From: Gemmatimonadota bacterium
Lineage (GTDB): Bacteria; Gemmatimonadota; Gemmatimonadetes; Longimicrobiales; Gaopeijiaceae
Length of the DNA stretch: 64,000 nucleotides
Assembly: GCA_022563405.1 (NCBI GenBank)
Contig: JADFNK010000004.1
Location: 1 to 64,000 of the forward strand
Direction: 5' to 3'
Below, piece after piece: positions 33,832 to 42,201 of the stretch. The translations under genes were made by a program, and so were the position numbers. Position 1 is the first letter of the stretch; each line of letters begins with the position of its first letter. Below the pieces are notes generated by a model that worked only from the letters and a program-made list of their open reading frames with translations, had not been told where the DNA came from and ran no database searches.

Positions 33832-34794
33832 ATGAGCACACGGTTTGGAGGGCATGTTTCCCGCGGTGTTATCGCCGGGGTGATCGGTGCCACTGCGCTC
33901 GCTTTCTGGTTCTTGGTGGTCGACGGCTCCCAGGGTAGCCCCTTCCGTACGCCGGGATTCCTCGGTGGTGCCCTCCTCGGCACCGACGCCCTCGAGCCGG
34001 GGGTCGGTGCGATCATTCTGTACTCGTTCCTTCACTACACCGCCTTTATCGCCGTCGGGGTCGGCGTATCTTGGCTCCTCTCCAAGATGCACGCGACACC
34101 GAACATCTTTTCGGGGCTCGCGCTCGGCTTCGGGCTCTTCGATGTGGTCTTTTACACAAGCGTCACGGTGACGGGGGTCGACGTCATCGGCGAGTTCGGT
34201 TGGCCCCCCGTACTGATGGGCAATCTGATCGCCGGGGTGTCTCTCATGAGCTTTCTCCAGTTCACGGGTGAACGGCCCCCGATATCGTGGTGGGCCACCC
34301 TTGGCCAGAACCGGGTGTTCAAGGAAGGTCTGGTCGCGGGGCTCGTCGGGGCGTGGACCATCGCGTTGTGGTTCTTCATGGTCGACATGGGACGAGGGCA
34401 GCCCTTCTTCACACCGGGCGCGCTCGGCTCGGCGCTCTTCCTCGGCTCGACGGATCCGGCTTCCGTAAGCATCTCGATCGCGACGGTTGCCGGCTACAGC
34501 ATCTTCCACATCGGCACCTTCTTGGCCCTGGGTTTTGTGGCCGCCGCCATCGCCGGATACGCTGAGGATACGCCTCCGCTCATCCTCGCCGCGGTGATGC
34601 TCTTTCTGGCCTTCGAGGCATTCTTCATGGGCCTCATGGCACTTTCTGCCGAGTTTCTACTCAGCGCCTTGGCCTGGTGGGCGATCGTGGTCGGTAACGT
34701 TCTAGCCACCTTGGCCATGGGATCCTATCTGTGGATCAAGCACCCGAAGCTACGGGAGGCATTAGCGGCTTTTCCGATGGACAAGACGTCCTGA
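33832..34794 (+). CDS. Membrane protein with internally duplicated halves
   Basis: 320 residues, about eight hydrophobic helices. Two homologous halves: VIAGVIGATALAFWFLVVDG and LVAGLVGAWTIALWFFMVDM begin the repeats, both followed by a (Q)GxPFxTPGxLG(G/S)AL motif and an (L)YS(F/I)(L/F)H box. The SD before ATG 33832 is modest (GGGGGTGCACC). Not recognised as a named family. Its position just after cox genes may mean a respiratory or stress role. An intramembrane dyad, as in duplicated transporters, is an inference. Confidence 0.7.
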   Translation: MSTRFGGHVSRGVIAGVIGATALAFWFLVVDGSQGSPFRTPGFLGGALLGTDALEPGVGAIILYSFLHYTAFIAVGVGVSWLLSKMHATPNIFSGLALGFGLFDVVFYTSVTVTGVDVIGEFGWPPVLMGNLIAGVSLMSFLQFTGERPPISWWATLGQNRVFKEGLVAGLVGAWTIALWFFMVDMGRGQPFFTPGALGSALFLGSTDPASVSISIATVAGYSIFHIGTFLALGFVAAAIAGYAEDTPPLILAAVMLFLAFEAFFMGLMALSAEFLLSALAWWAIVVGNVLATLAMGSYLWIKHPKLREALAAFPMDKTS

Positions 34795-34821
34795 CCTTTT
34801 TTTCGATCTACTGAGGATGTG

Positions 34822-37800
34822 ATGACGAAGCTGACTGCGATCCTCCTTTCTGCCGTGATCCTCACGTGTCCGGCTGTTGTGACCGTCTCTGCCCAGGTAG
34901 CGCAGGACACTACCCAGGCAGAGCAGGACAAATGGGACATCGAACAGTCCCTGGGGCCCACCATCCCACTCTCTTTCGAGACCGACGAAGGGACCTGGAT
35001 GAACGTGGACCTCGACCCGGACGGTGCGACCTTGGTGTTCGACTTGTTGGGTGATCTCTATACGATGCCCATCGCCGGGGGAACGGCCACCCGCATCTCA
35101 TCCGGGCAGTCCTTCGACATGCAGCCTCGGTTCAGCCCCGACGGGTCAGCCATCACCTTCATCTCCGACAGGGACGGGGCCTTCAACATCTGGCTGATGG
35201 ACCCGGACGGATCGAACCTTCGGCAGGTCTCGGAGGAATCCAACCGGGAGGTGAACAGTCCCTCCTGGTCCCCCGACGGCCAGTACATCTTCGTTCGAAA
35301 GCACTTTGTGGACGAGCGTTCGCTCGGAGCGGGTGAAGTGTGGATGTACCACGTGACGGGCGGCTCAGGGCTGCAGGTGACCGAGCGAGACGGGTGGCAG
35401 AAAGACCAGGGCGAGCCCGCCATCTCCCCGGATGGACGGTATCTCTATTACAGCCGGAACGTGTGGCCGGGGGAGACATTCGAGTACGACAAGAACGTGT
35501 ACGAGACCATCTACGCGATTCTCCGGCGAGATCTTTCCACCGGAGAGGAGCGGACGATCGTCCGGAGACCCGGTGGATCGATCACTCCGCGGCCCTCACC
35601 GGACGGGACGAAGCTCGCCTTCATACGGCGTGTTCGAGAGAACACGGTGCTCTTCCTGCACGACCTTTCCACCGGAGAGGATTGGCCGATCTTCGAGGGG
35701 TTGGACCGCGACATGCAGGAAGCCTGGGCCATCCACGGCGTCTACACACAATACGACTGGACACCCGACGGCAGCGGGATCGTGATTTGGGGCCAAGGTA
35801 AGATCTGGCTCGTGGACGTGGCCACGGCTACGGCGGAAATCATCCCCTTTACCGCGCAGGTGGATCAGACGATTCACGAGGCGTTGCGCTTCAAGCAACA
35901 CGTGGGAGCGTCGCGATTCGACGTGAAGATGCTGCGCGACGTCACCACGTCGGGCCGGGGCCGCTTCGTGGCTTACACGGCGTTGGGTAGGCTCTATCTG
36001 AAGGAACTTCCCTTCGAATCGCCCCGGCGGCTCACGCGAGACGACCGCATCGAGTTCGCCCCCGCCTTCTCGCCGGACGGACAGTGGATCGTTTACGCGA
36101 CATGGACCGACTCTGCAAGAGGCCGGATCCGAGTGATCCGGGCCGACGGCAGTGGCGCCCGTGATCTGGTCACGACGCCGGGACACTACTCGGCTCCTTC
36201 TTATTCACCCGACGGGCAGTGGGTGACTTATCGATCGACAGGCGGCGACATCGTCCGGGGTCCGACCCACGGAGAGAACCCCGGAATCTTCATCGTCCCC
36301 GTGGACGGGTCCGAAGAGCCCAGGAGAGTCCGCACGACCGGCTCGGACCCGATGTTCGATCCCACGGGCACACGGATCTTCGTAAACGATTTCGCCGACG
36401 GAAACCGGCGCCTCGTGAGCGTCGACCTCGATGGGACGGACGAAATCGTTCACTTCGAATCAGAAAACGCCACCGAAATCGTCCCTTCTCCCGACGGCCG
36501 ATGGGTCGCCTTCACGGAACGCTACCGTGCCTACATCGCCGCTTTCCCCCGGTCCGGAAGAACGGTCACGCTGGGTCCTGACGTGGATGGCTTCCCGGTA
36601 GAACGCGTCTCCGAGAACGCCGGTCTGTACCTCCACTGGTCGGGCGACAGCCAGTCGCTCCTCTGGACCTTGGGGCCCGAATATTTCACTCGGGACCTCA
36701 CCGAAACGTTCACGTTCAGACCCGGTGCGCCGGCCGAAGCCGCTGAGCCCGAAGCGAGGGGGATCTCGATCGGATTTACTCAGAACAGCGACGTACCGAC
36801 CGGCACGGTCGCCTTCGTGGGAGCCCGCATACTCACACTCGCCGCGGAGTCGGGCGAAGACGGCGGCTTGATCGAGGACGGCACGATCGTGGTGACCGCG
36901 AACACGATCACCGATATCGGGCCCCGGAACCGGGTCACCGTCCCCCCGGATGCTTACCGGGTGGACGCGGCGGGCAAGACCATCATTCCCGGGTTCATCG
37001 ACGTACACGCACACGTGAGCGGGGAGGGAGCCGGGATCGTGGGGGAGGCCAGTTGGCCGCTCATGGCCAACCTCGCTTTCGGTGTGACCACCTCCCACGA
37101 TCCGTCGAACAACACCACGATGGTGTTCACGAACTCGGAGATGATCAAGGCCGGCTTGAAGCTCGGGCCGAGACTCTTCTCCACGGGCACGATTCTGTAC
37201 GGGGCTGAATCGACGAGTAAGGCCATCGTCGACGACTACGACGACGCCGAACGTCACCTGGCCCGGATGAAGGCCGTGGGCGCCTTCAGCGTAAAGAGCT
37301 ACAACCAGCGCCGGCGCGACGCTCGCCAGATGATCATCCAGGCGGGCCGGAATCTGGAGATGATGGTCGTGCCGGAGGGAGGATCCCTCATCTACTACAA
37401 CATGACCATGGTACTCGACGGTCATACGGGAGTGGAGCACGCGCTCCCCGTTCCGGTCGTGTACAACGACTTGGCTCAACTCTTCGGGCAGAGCTCGACG
37501 GGCTACACGCCGACGCTGGTGGTCGGCTACGGGGGCCTGGGGGGAGAGAACTACTGGTACGAGCGCACCAACGTGTGGGAGAACGAGCGCCTGCTCACTT
37601 TTGTGCCCCGTGACGTCGTGGACCCTCTCTCACGCCGACGTATCATCGCCGCGGGCGACGAGGACTACAACCACATCAGAATATCCCGGGGCGCCAAGGC
37701 CATCCAGGACGCGGGCGGACTCGTTACGCTGGGGGCCCACGGGCAGATGCAGGGTCTCGGCGCCCACTGGGAGCTGTGGATGCTCGAGCAGGGAGGGATG

Positions 37801-38097
37801 ACCGCGGTCGAAGCGCTCAAGGTCGCCACGATCAACGGCGCCCGCTACCTCGGCCTCGATGATGATCTGGGCTCGTTGGAGGTGGGCAAACTCGCCGACC
37901 TCCTCGTCCTGGACCAAGATCCGCTGGAGGATCTCCGTAATACGGAGTCGCTCAGTATGGTGATGCTGAACGGGCGGTTATACGACGCCCTGACTCTGAA
38001 CGAAATCGGAAATCACCCGGGGGAACGCCCGCTCCTCTACTGGGAGAGGCTCCCCTCGCCTGCACCTGCTACCCCGGCGCCCGAAAACGGGAACTGA
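34822..38097 (+). CDS. Secreted amidohydrolase with TolB-type beta-propeller
   Basis: About 1091 residues from ATG 34822 (GAGGA upstream; GTG at 34819 also possible). Signal peptide ends VSAQ. The first ~600 residues are a beta-propeller of PD40/TolB repeats (QPRFSPDGSAITFISDRDG, SPSWSPDGQYIFVRK, APAFSPDGQWIVYA). The C-terminal amidohydrolase domain has the metal-binding IPGFIDVHAHVSG and the family's usual C-terminal NGARYLGLDDDLGSLEVGK, KLADLLVLD. Members of this architecture are periplasmic hydrolases of unknown substrate. Its 3' end is echoed by a relic just downstream. Confidence 0.88.
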   Translation: MTKLTAILLSAVILTCPAVVTVSAQVAQDTTQAEQDKWDIEQSLGPTIPLSFETDEGTWMNVDLDPDGATLVFDLLGDLYTMPIAGGTATRISSGQSFDMQPRFSPDGSAITFISDRDGAFNIWLMDPDGSNLRQVSEESNREVNSPSWSPDGQYIFVRKHFVDERSLGAGEVWMYHVTGGSGLQVTERDGWQKDQGEPAISPDGRYLYYSRNVWPGETFEYDKNVYETIYAILRRDLSTGEERTIVRRPGGSITPRPSPDGTKLAFIRRVRENTVLFLHDLSTGEDWPIFEGLDRDMQEAWAIHGVYTQYDWTPDGSGIVIWGQGKIWLVDVATATAEIIPFTAQVDQTIHEALRFKQHVGASRFDVKMLRDVTTSGRGRFVAYTALGRLYLKELPFESPRRLTRDDRIEFAPAFSPDGQWIVYATWTDSARGRIRVIRADGSGARDLVTTPGHYSAPSYSPDGQWVTYRSTGGDIVRGPTHGENPGIFIVPVDGSEEPRRVRTTGSDPMFDPTGTRIFVNDFADGNRRLVSVDLDGTDEIVHFESENATEIVPSPDGRWVAFTERYRAYIAAFPRSGRTVTLGPDVDGFPVERVSENAGLYLHWSGDSQSLLWTLGPEYFTRDLTETFTFRPGAPAEAAEPEARGISIGFTQNSDVPTGTVAFVGARILTLAAESGEDGGLIEDGTIVVTANTITDIGPRNRVTVPPDAYRVDAAGKTIIPGFIDVHAHVSGEGAGIVGEASWPLMANLAFGVTTSHDPSNNTTMVFTNSEMIKAGLKLGPRLFSTGTILYGAESTSKAIVDDYDDAERHLARMKAVGAFSVKSYNQRRRDARQMIIQAGRNLEMMVVPEGGSLIYYNMTMVLDGHTGVEHALPVPVVYNDLAQLFGQSSTGYTPTLVVGYGGLGGENYWYERTNVWENERLLTFVPRDVVDPLSRRRIIAAGDEDYNHIRISRGAKAIQDAGGLVTLGAHGQMQGLGAHWELWMLEQGGMTAVEALKVATINGARYLGLDDDLGSLEVGKLADLLVLDQDPLEDLRNTESLSMVMLNGRLYDALTLNEIGNHPGERPLLYWERLPSPAPATPAPENGN

Positions 38098-38109
38098 CCC
38101 AGCGCCTAC

Positions 38110-38382
38110 TCATCGCCGCCGCCCGCTACCTGGGCCTCGATAATGATCTGGGCTCACTGGAGGTGGGTAAACTCGCCGACCTCCTCGTCCTGGATGAAGG
38201 AAGCGCTTGAGGTGCCGGAGGTAGTAGGCCAGACCAACCGTAACAACCAAGAAGAATCCTGAGATCCACAGGGAACCCCTTTCCCCGTTCTCGCTGAACT
38301 CCAAGAACTCGTATACCCCATATCCCGCACAAAAAAGGATGGCGACGGCGATGAGGATCCGGTGAAAGTTGATGAGGGACAT
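38110..38382 (-). CDS. Small two-helix membrane protein, C-terminus from relic antisense
   Basis: 90 residues. Two helices: LIAVAILFCAGYGVYEFLEF and SLWISGFFLVVTVGLAYYL, then a basic tail. From about residue 62 (HPGRGGRRVYPPP) it is encoded by the antisense of the amidohydrolase relic at 38121-38194, so its original C-terminus was probably replaced. It starts directly after the metX stop with no gap. Function unknown. Confidence 0.65.
   Translation of the reverse strand: MSLINFHRILIAVAILFCAGYGVYEFLEFSENGERGSLWISGFFLVVTVGLAYYLRHLKRFLHPGRGGRRVYPPPVSPDHYRGPGSGRRR
38121..38194 (+). pseudogene. Relic of a second amidohydrolase gene's 3' end
   Basis: Seventy-four bases match 37840-37913 of the preceding gene with about six differences. 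In frame they read ARYLGLDNDLGSLEVGK then LADLLVLDEGSA and a stop. Nearly all differences are synonymous (CTC/CTG, TCG/TCA, TTG/CTG, GGC/GGT, GAC/GAT); one changes Asp to Asn. This points to an older paralogous gene that evolved under selection before deletion, not a fresh duplication. The antisense strand is used as the 3' end of the small membrane gene 38110-38382. Confidence 0.6.
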
Positions 38383-39354
38383 TCAGAAAGTGACCTCCTC
38401 GGCAAGAACGTGGCGAATCACCCTTCCGACCGCGGTTTTTTCCTTCAGGAACGCGTCGTGCCCGAAATTGGACGTCATACGGATGGTCCGCCCCGTGCCG
38501 GGTAACCGCCGCACCATCTCCGCGACCAGCCAAGGAGGCACCAGCGTATCCGAGTCGACCGACACGACCGTGGTCGGCACCTGAACGAGGGCCGGATCGA
38601 CATTGTGAAGGTCGAGCGACTGCGAGAGGATCGCGAAAGCCCGCCCGTCGAAGCGCCGAACGAACTTCTCTCCCTGAATCTTCAAGTACTTCTCCACGGC
38701 GAAGTGGGGGCTTCCCTCTTCCCAGATCGGGACCGATACGAACCGCTTCTCGAACTCCTCGGAGGTGCGGTACGTGGTCATTGCGAGTTCACGCGCGAGA
38801 GCCAGTCCCTCGGACTCCCGTCCCGCGTCGGCGGCCAACTCGACGATCCGGCGCTGGAGGCCTCGGAGGCCCGTGGCCATCGGATGCGATCTGTGCGCCG
38901 CACAGAAGACCAGGAGCCGCGCCAAGCGGTCGGGATGGAGTACCCCGAACGCCAGGCCCACCATTCCGCCGTACGACGCACCGACCCAGGCGTGTAGCTT
39001 GTCGATGCCGAGGTGGTCCAGTACGGCCTTCACCCCGTTGGCTTGGTCCTCGGTGGTCACGACGGGTACCCCCGGTCCGTTCACCGACGATCCGCCCGCC
39101 CCACCGATATAGTCGACGCCCAAGATCCGATAGGGCCCGGGAGCGAGCGGAGTCTCCGTGCCGACTACACCGGGCCACCAGCCCGGTGTCCCATCCTCAT
39201 CGCCACAAACGAAGCGATGGGCGGAGATCCCCCCGACAACCATCACGGCGGGTGCGTCCTCCGGGCCATACGAGGCGTAAGCCACCCTCTCGCCCACGAC
39301 CGACGGATCGACAAGATCCACCGTCCCGAACTCGGCCCCAGTGACGGAGATCAC
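38383..39354 (-). CDS. metX: Homoserine O-acyltransferase, MetX family
   Basis: 323 residues, alpha/beta-hydrolase fold. GTG 39354 with GGAGG six bases upstream is the start. Motifs: GGISAHRFV, GGAGGSSVNGP, nucleophile elbow VGASYGGMVGL, catalytic Asp in SVDSDTLVPP and His in FGHDAFL. Acylates homoserine with acetyl- or succinyl-CoA in methionine synthesis; the SSVNGP sequence is seen in succinyl-type enzymes, but I cannot settle the acyl donor. Directly controlled by the SAM-I riboswitch upstream, which supports the methionine role. Confidence 0.87.
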   Translation of the reverse strand: MISVTGAEFGTVDLVDPSVVGERVAYASYGPEDAPAVMVVGGISAHRFVCGDEDGTPGWWPGVVGTETPLAPGPYRILGVDYIGGAGGSSVNGPGVPVVTTEDQANGVKAVLDHLGIDKLHAWVGASYGGMVGLAFGVLHPDRLARLLVFCAAHRSHPMATGLRGLQRRIVELAADAGRESEGLALARELAMTTYRTSEEFEKRFVSVPIWEEGSPHFAVEKYLKIQGEKFVRRFDGRAFAILSQSLDLHNVDPALVQVPTTVVSVDSDTLVPPWLVAEMVRRLPGTGRTIRMTSNFGHDAFLKEKTAVGRVIRHVLAEEVTF

Positions 39355-39475
39355 GACCGCCTCCGGACATCCATGTAGTTCTCCCGCTCTATATGTAACG
39401 GGACCAGGAGCACCAGCGGATGAGACGGACTTGACCGGGAGGCCTCGGCGAAGAGAAGCCGCGGCTCGGACGCGC

Positions 39476-39595
39476 GTTCATCTGTCGGTGAACCTTGGTT
39501 CCCGCAGGACTTGGCACCTTTTCGGGAGTTGCGTAATCTCCCGAAGGTTGCCCCGGCTTCTCAGGGCCTGCCCCTCAGCCGGTCTCGATGATGCC
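39476..39595 (-). promoter_or_regulatory. SAM-I (S-box) riboswitch before metX
   Basis: Minus-strand sequence fits the S-box layout. P1 is TCATC (39587-39591) paired with GATGA (39478-39482). P2 is formed by GGCTGAGGG and GGCCCTGAGAAGCC, then the conserved GGGGCAACC. P3 has arms TTCGGGAG and CTCCCGAA, then AAGGTGCCAAGTCC. P4 is GAACC/GGTTC. No intrinsic terminator is evident between it and metX. Instead GCCTCC at 39438-39443 can pair with the metX Shine-Dalgarno region GGAGGC (39359-39364), so control is probably at translation. Confidence 0.88.
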
Positions 39596-39680
39596 TGGAG
39601 TCTACGTAGGGAGGTTCAGCGGGTCAACCGCAGTGCTTCAACGCATGTTTCGGAGCGACCGGTGGGTTCCCGCCGCACGG

Positions 39681-39938
39681 TCAGGGCAGCTTGTCGAGCT
39701 CGATGGCCTCGTCGATCAACATGATCGGGATGTCCTCCCGCACGGGATACAGGATCTTGTCGTCCTCCCGGACGAGGCCCTCCTCGATTGGATCGGCCAC
39801 CTCATCGCCGCCTCGATTGGTTACACTCCCGGACCGGATCGCCTGATTCAGCCGGTCCAGAAGCTCGCGCTCGGCGGGGCGCACCGGTTGGTGGGTCTCG
39901 GGGCAGACGAGAATCTCGAGTAGTTCAGGATCGACCAT
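39681..39938 (-). CDS. Trm112/UPF0434-like protein
   Basis: 85 residues. MVDPELLEILVCPETHQPVR is the typical Trm112 opening, although only one Cys of the usual zinc pair is present, and PVREDIPIMLIDEAIELD is the typical C-terminus. These small proteins act as methyltransferase activators. Encoded upstream of, and on the same strand as, the riboswitch-metX unit, and divergent from the DUF192 gene. Confidence 0.8.
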   Translation of the reverse strand: MVDPELLEILVCPETHQPVRPAERELLDRLNQAIRSGSVTNRGGDEVADPIEEGLVREDDKILYPVREDIPIMLIDEAIELDKLP

Positions 39939-40036
39939 GGGAACGCCTTCGCCTCAATCCCGGTAAGGAAGACATGATGGCTTCACCGATGCGAAGCTCA
40001 ACACGGGAATCTATCAGCGCCTCCACGTAACGATCA

Positions 40037-40513
40037 ATGAAACCACTCATTTTCCTGCTCGCCTCTGCGGCGGCGTTGCCACTCGCGAAACCGGAGGCCG
40101 AGGTTCGGCCGGACCCACCTGTATGGGCCAATTCGGCGTCGGCTGCGAGGCCAGCCACCGCACTCGTCATCTTCGGCAGCGATACGGTGCGCGCCGAGGT
40201 GGCGAATACGCCGGAAACGCGAGGGCAGGGGCTCATGTTCCGAGACTCGGTGCCGGACGGTACCGGTATGCTCTTCGTCTTCGACAGGGAGGCGGAACGA
40301 TCGTTCTGGATGCGGAATACGTTCGTTGCCCTCGATGTCGCCTTTATCGACCGCAACTTCAGGATCGTCGATATCCAGCAGATGGAGCCCGAGAGCACCG
40401 ACATCCATGACGGCGCAAGGCCCGCGATGTTCGCCCTCGAGGTTCGTCAGGGGTGGTTCGCGGAAAAGGGCATCTCGGTGGGCGACCGCTGCGAGCTGAT
40501 ATTTTCCCCGTAG
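40037..40513 (+). CDS. Exported DUF192 family protein
   Basis: 158 residues. Signal-like N-terminus (MKPLIFLLASAAALPLA), then a DUF192 domain: VEVANTPETRGQGLM-like segment (AEVANTPETRGQGLMFRD), GMLFVFDREAERSFWMRNTF and LDVAFIDRNFRIVDI. Function of DUF192 is not established; it is a small periplasmic barrel. Divergent from the Trm112-like gene. Confidence 0.85.
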   Translation: MKPLIFLLASAAALPLAKPEAEVRPDPPVWANSASAARPATALVIFGSDTVRAEVANTPETRGQGLMFRDSVPDGTGMLFVFDREAERSFWMRNTFVALDVAFIDRNFRIVDIQQMEPESTDIHDGARPAMFALEVRQGWFAEKGISVGDRCELIFSP

Positions 40514-40555
40514 CCCGCAGAGTCTCGGCTGCCCGTGCCAAGCAGGGGGGGGTCT

Positions 40556-41251
40556 CTACCCCGCAAAGATCGCGATGACGGCTGCCGTCGTAAGCGGAAT
40601 CATCAGAACGAATACACAGCCGACGCTCCACGACTTCTTGCGGGCAATCCTGGCGGCTCCAAGGCCCACGAGCACCCATGACCAAACGCCGAACAGGTCC
40701 ACGAAACTGAGGAACCGGAGCACGTAGCCAGGCGGCAAGAACGTGGCGAACGTACCGATTGAAATCAGGAGTTGCGCGTCCTCCATGGCGATTCTCAGGG
40801 GCGCGATCAGGATCCCCGCCGTGGCCGTGATCAAGTGGGCATGGGCCACCACGGCCAGGTACTGCCGATAGGCTCCCTCGTGCCCCAGCAAGAACGCGAA
40901 GATCACCATGACCACGCCGGCGTACAGCGCCATCGCGATGGGCCAAAACACGAATGCCGCCGCACCTCCTACATAACGGAGCACCCCGCCCAGATCCTCG
41001 AAGCCCGAAGGGAGGGGCTGCCCTTGCGCCAACGACCGCTCTCGCAGCGTCGCGATAGTCACGTCGGCTGGGAGCAGCAACGTCCCCACCGCTATCAAAG
41101 CACCACCCAGGAGCACGGCACCGAGCCAGTCCGGCCGACCGCGTAACGCTCGGAACAGGAGATCGGGAGAGAAATAGACCAGGAAATAACGCTTGAAGAG
41201 ACCCGGAAACTCGGCCTCCTGGTCCGGGTGTCCCTCTCCCATGGTGTTCAT
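40556..41251 (-). CDS. YIP1-like membrane protein
   Basis: 231 residues with about five helices. The N-terminal FKRYFLVYFSPDLLFRALRG followed by WLGAVLLGGALIAVG and later YAGVVMVIFAFLLGH with YRQYLAVVAHAHLI fits the Yip1 family. ATG 41251 or the ATG three codons later could start it. Function in bacteria unknown. A palindromic repeat copy lies 44 bases upstream. Confidence 0.7.
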   Translation of the reverse strand: MNTMGEGHPDQEAEFPGLFKRYFLVYFSPDLLFRALRGRPDWLGAVLLGGALIAVGTLLLPADVTIATLRERSLAQGQPLPSGFEDLGGVLRYVGGAAAFVFWPIAMALYAGVVMVIFAFLLGHEGAYRQYLAVVAHAHLITATAGILIAPLRIAMEDAQLLISIGTFATFLPPGYVLRFLSFVDLFGVWSWVLVGLGAARIARKKSWSVGCVFVLMIPLTTAAVIAIFAG

Positions 41252-41294
41252 GTATGGATTCTCGCTCCTTCGAGTTCGTTCTTGCGCGACAACA

Positions 41295-41350
41295 ACGCCT
41301 CGTCGTCGGTCCTTGTCTGAACGCGCACAAGCGCCTTGTGCGCGACCCGC
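41295..41350. repeat. 56-bp palindrome-containing repeat, copy 1
   Basis: Matches 47005-47060 in 55 of 56 bases, same orientation. It contains a perfect palindrome with arms CGCGCACAAG (41322-41331) and CTTGTGCGCG (41335-41344) around CGC. Flanks differ from copy 2, so the 56 bases are the shared unit. Antisense translation gives the repeated peptide RLCAFRQGPTTRR, which would appear in spurious ORFs. Resembles a REP-type element. Confidence 0.75.
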
Positions 41351-41533
41351 TGTATTCCTTCAACAGCCTTCATCATTACGGATGGCCCCCGCGAAATCAT
41401 CGTCTTCAGCTGGCCGACACGGCCAGGGTCCCGTCACCTGGACCCACTTGGCCGCGATAGACTGATCAGGTTATCGTTTGGAGTCGAGCAGGAAGATACC
41501 TACAAGTGTTACGCGTGTTGAGGGAGAGAGGTA

Positions 41534-42121
41534 ATGGGGCTTCGGACGAACCCTGACCGAATTCTGGAGAACATCGATCGGCAAAGGATCCGGGAAGAGG
41601 AAGCTCAGGCCGGGCAGGACCGCCAGGCTGTGGGTCGGGAGCTGGAAACAGAAATACCCGACGTGGACGCGACGACTCCGGAGCGTATGAAGCGCATATT
41701 CGCCATCGTGGAGCGGAGCTACATGAAAGCCGCATCGAACGTAGAGCTCGGCAAGCTGGCCTCGCACTTCCGCGCCGTGGGCGACATTCCCACACATCAT
41801 GCGCTAGGGGATGTATCCGTTTCCATCCAGTACATCGATTCCGCTCGCTTGGACGACATCGGAATGGCCCCGTTCGAGATCCGCCCGGAGCGCCTCATAG
41901 AAGCCAAGAAGGAAACCAAGACGAGCCGTCCCGACGTCAACGCGCTGAAGGTGCTGCGCAAGGTGATCCGTGACGGCGTGATGGCGGCTTACAGGAAGGT
42001 CCAGCCGAGAGTTCGGGATGCATTACGTGACCGCGCCGACATGGGCCATATCGCCGTACAGGTGACCATGGACGTGCGGCCCGTGGAGGTGCGGATACTC
42101 GACGAGGAGTCGCTCCTCTGA
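41534..42121 (+). CDS. Hypothetical soluble protein
   Basis: 195 residues, charged, no signal peptide or membrane segment. Strong SD (GAGGGAGAGAGG) before ATG 41534 and consistent codon use support translation. Mixed alpha/beta pattern: MKRIFAIVERSYMKAASNVE in the middle, GHIAVQVTMDVRPVEVRIL near the C-terminus. I do not recognise the family. The gspE-like gene follows on the same strand within 80 bases. Confidence 0.65.
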   Translation: MGLRTNPDRILENIDRQRIREEEAQAGQDRQAVGRELETEIPDVDATTPERMKRIFAIVERSYMKAASNVELGKLASHFRAVGDIPTHHALGDVSVSIQYIDSARLDDIGMAPFEIRPERLIEAKKETKTSRPDVNALKVLRKVIRDGVMAAYRKVQPRVRDALRDRADMGHIAVQVTMDVRPVEVRILDEESLL

Positions 42122-42201
42122 CCGCGTAGTCTGTCACCACGTAGTACCTCCTGGCCCGTGCCGTCATGGCACCGCCCATCGGAATCTCCCAACGTGTCCC
42201 G

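Noticed and set aside
40359-41363. 334-codon minus-strand ORF over DUF192 and Yip1 genes
   Set aside because: Shadow frame; part of it only translates the 56-bp repeat.
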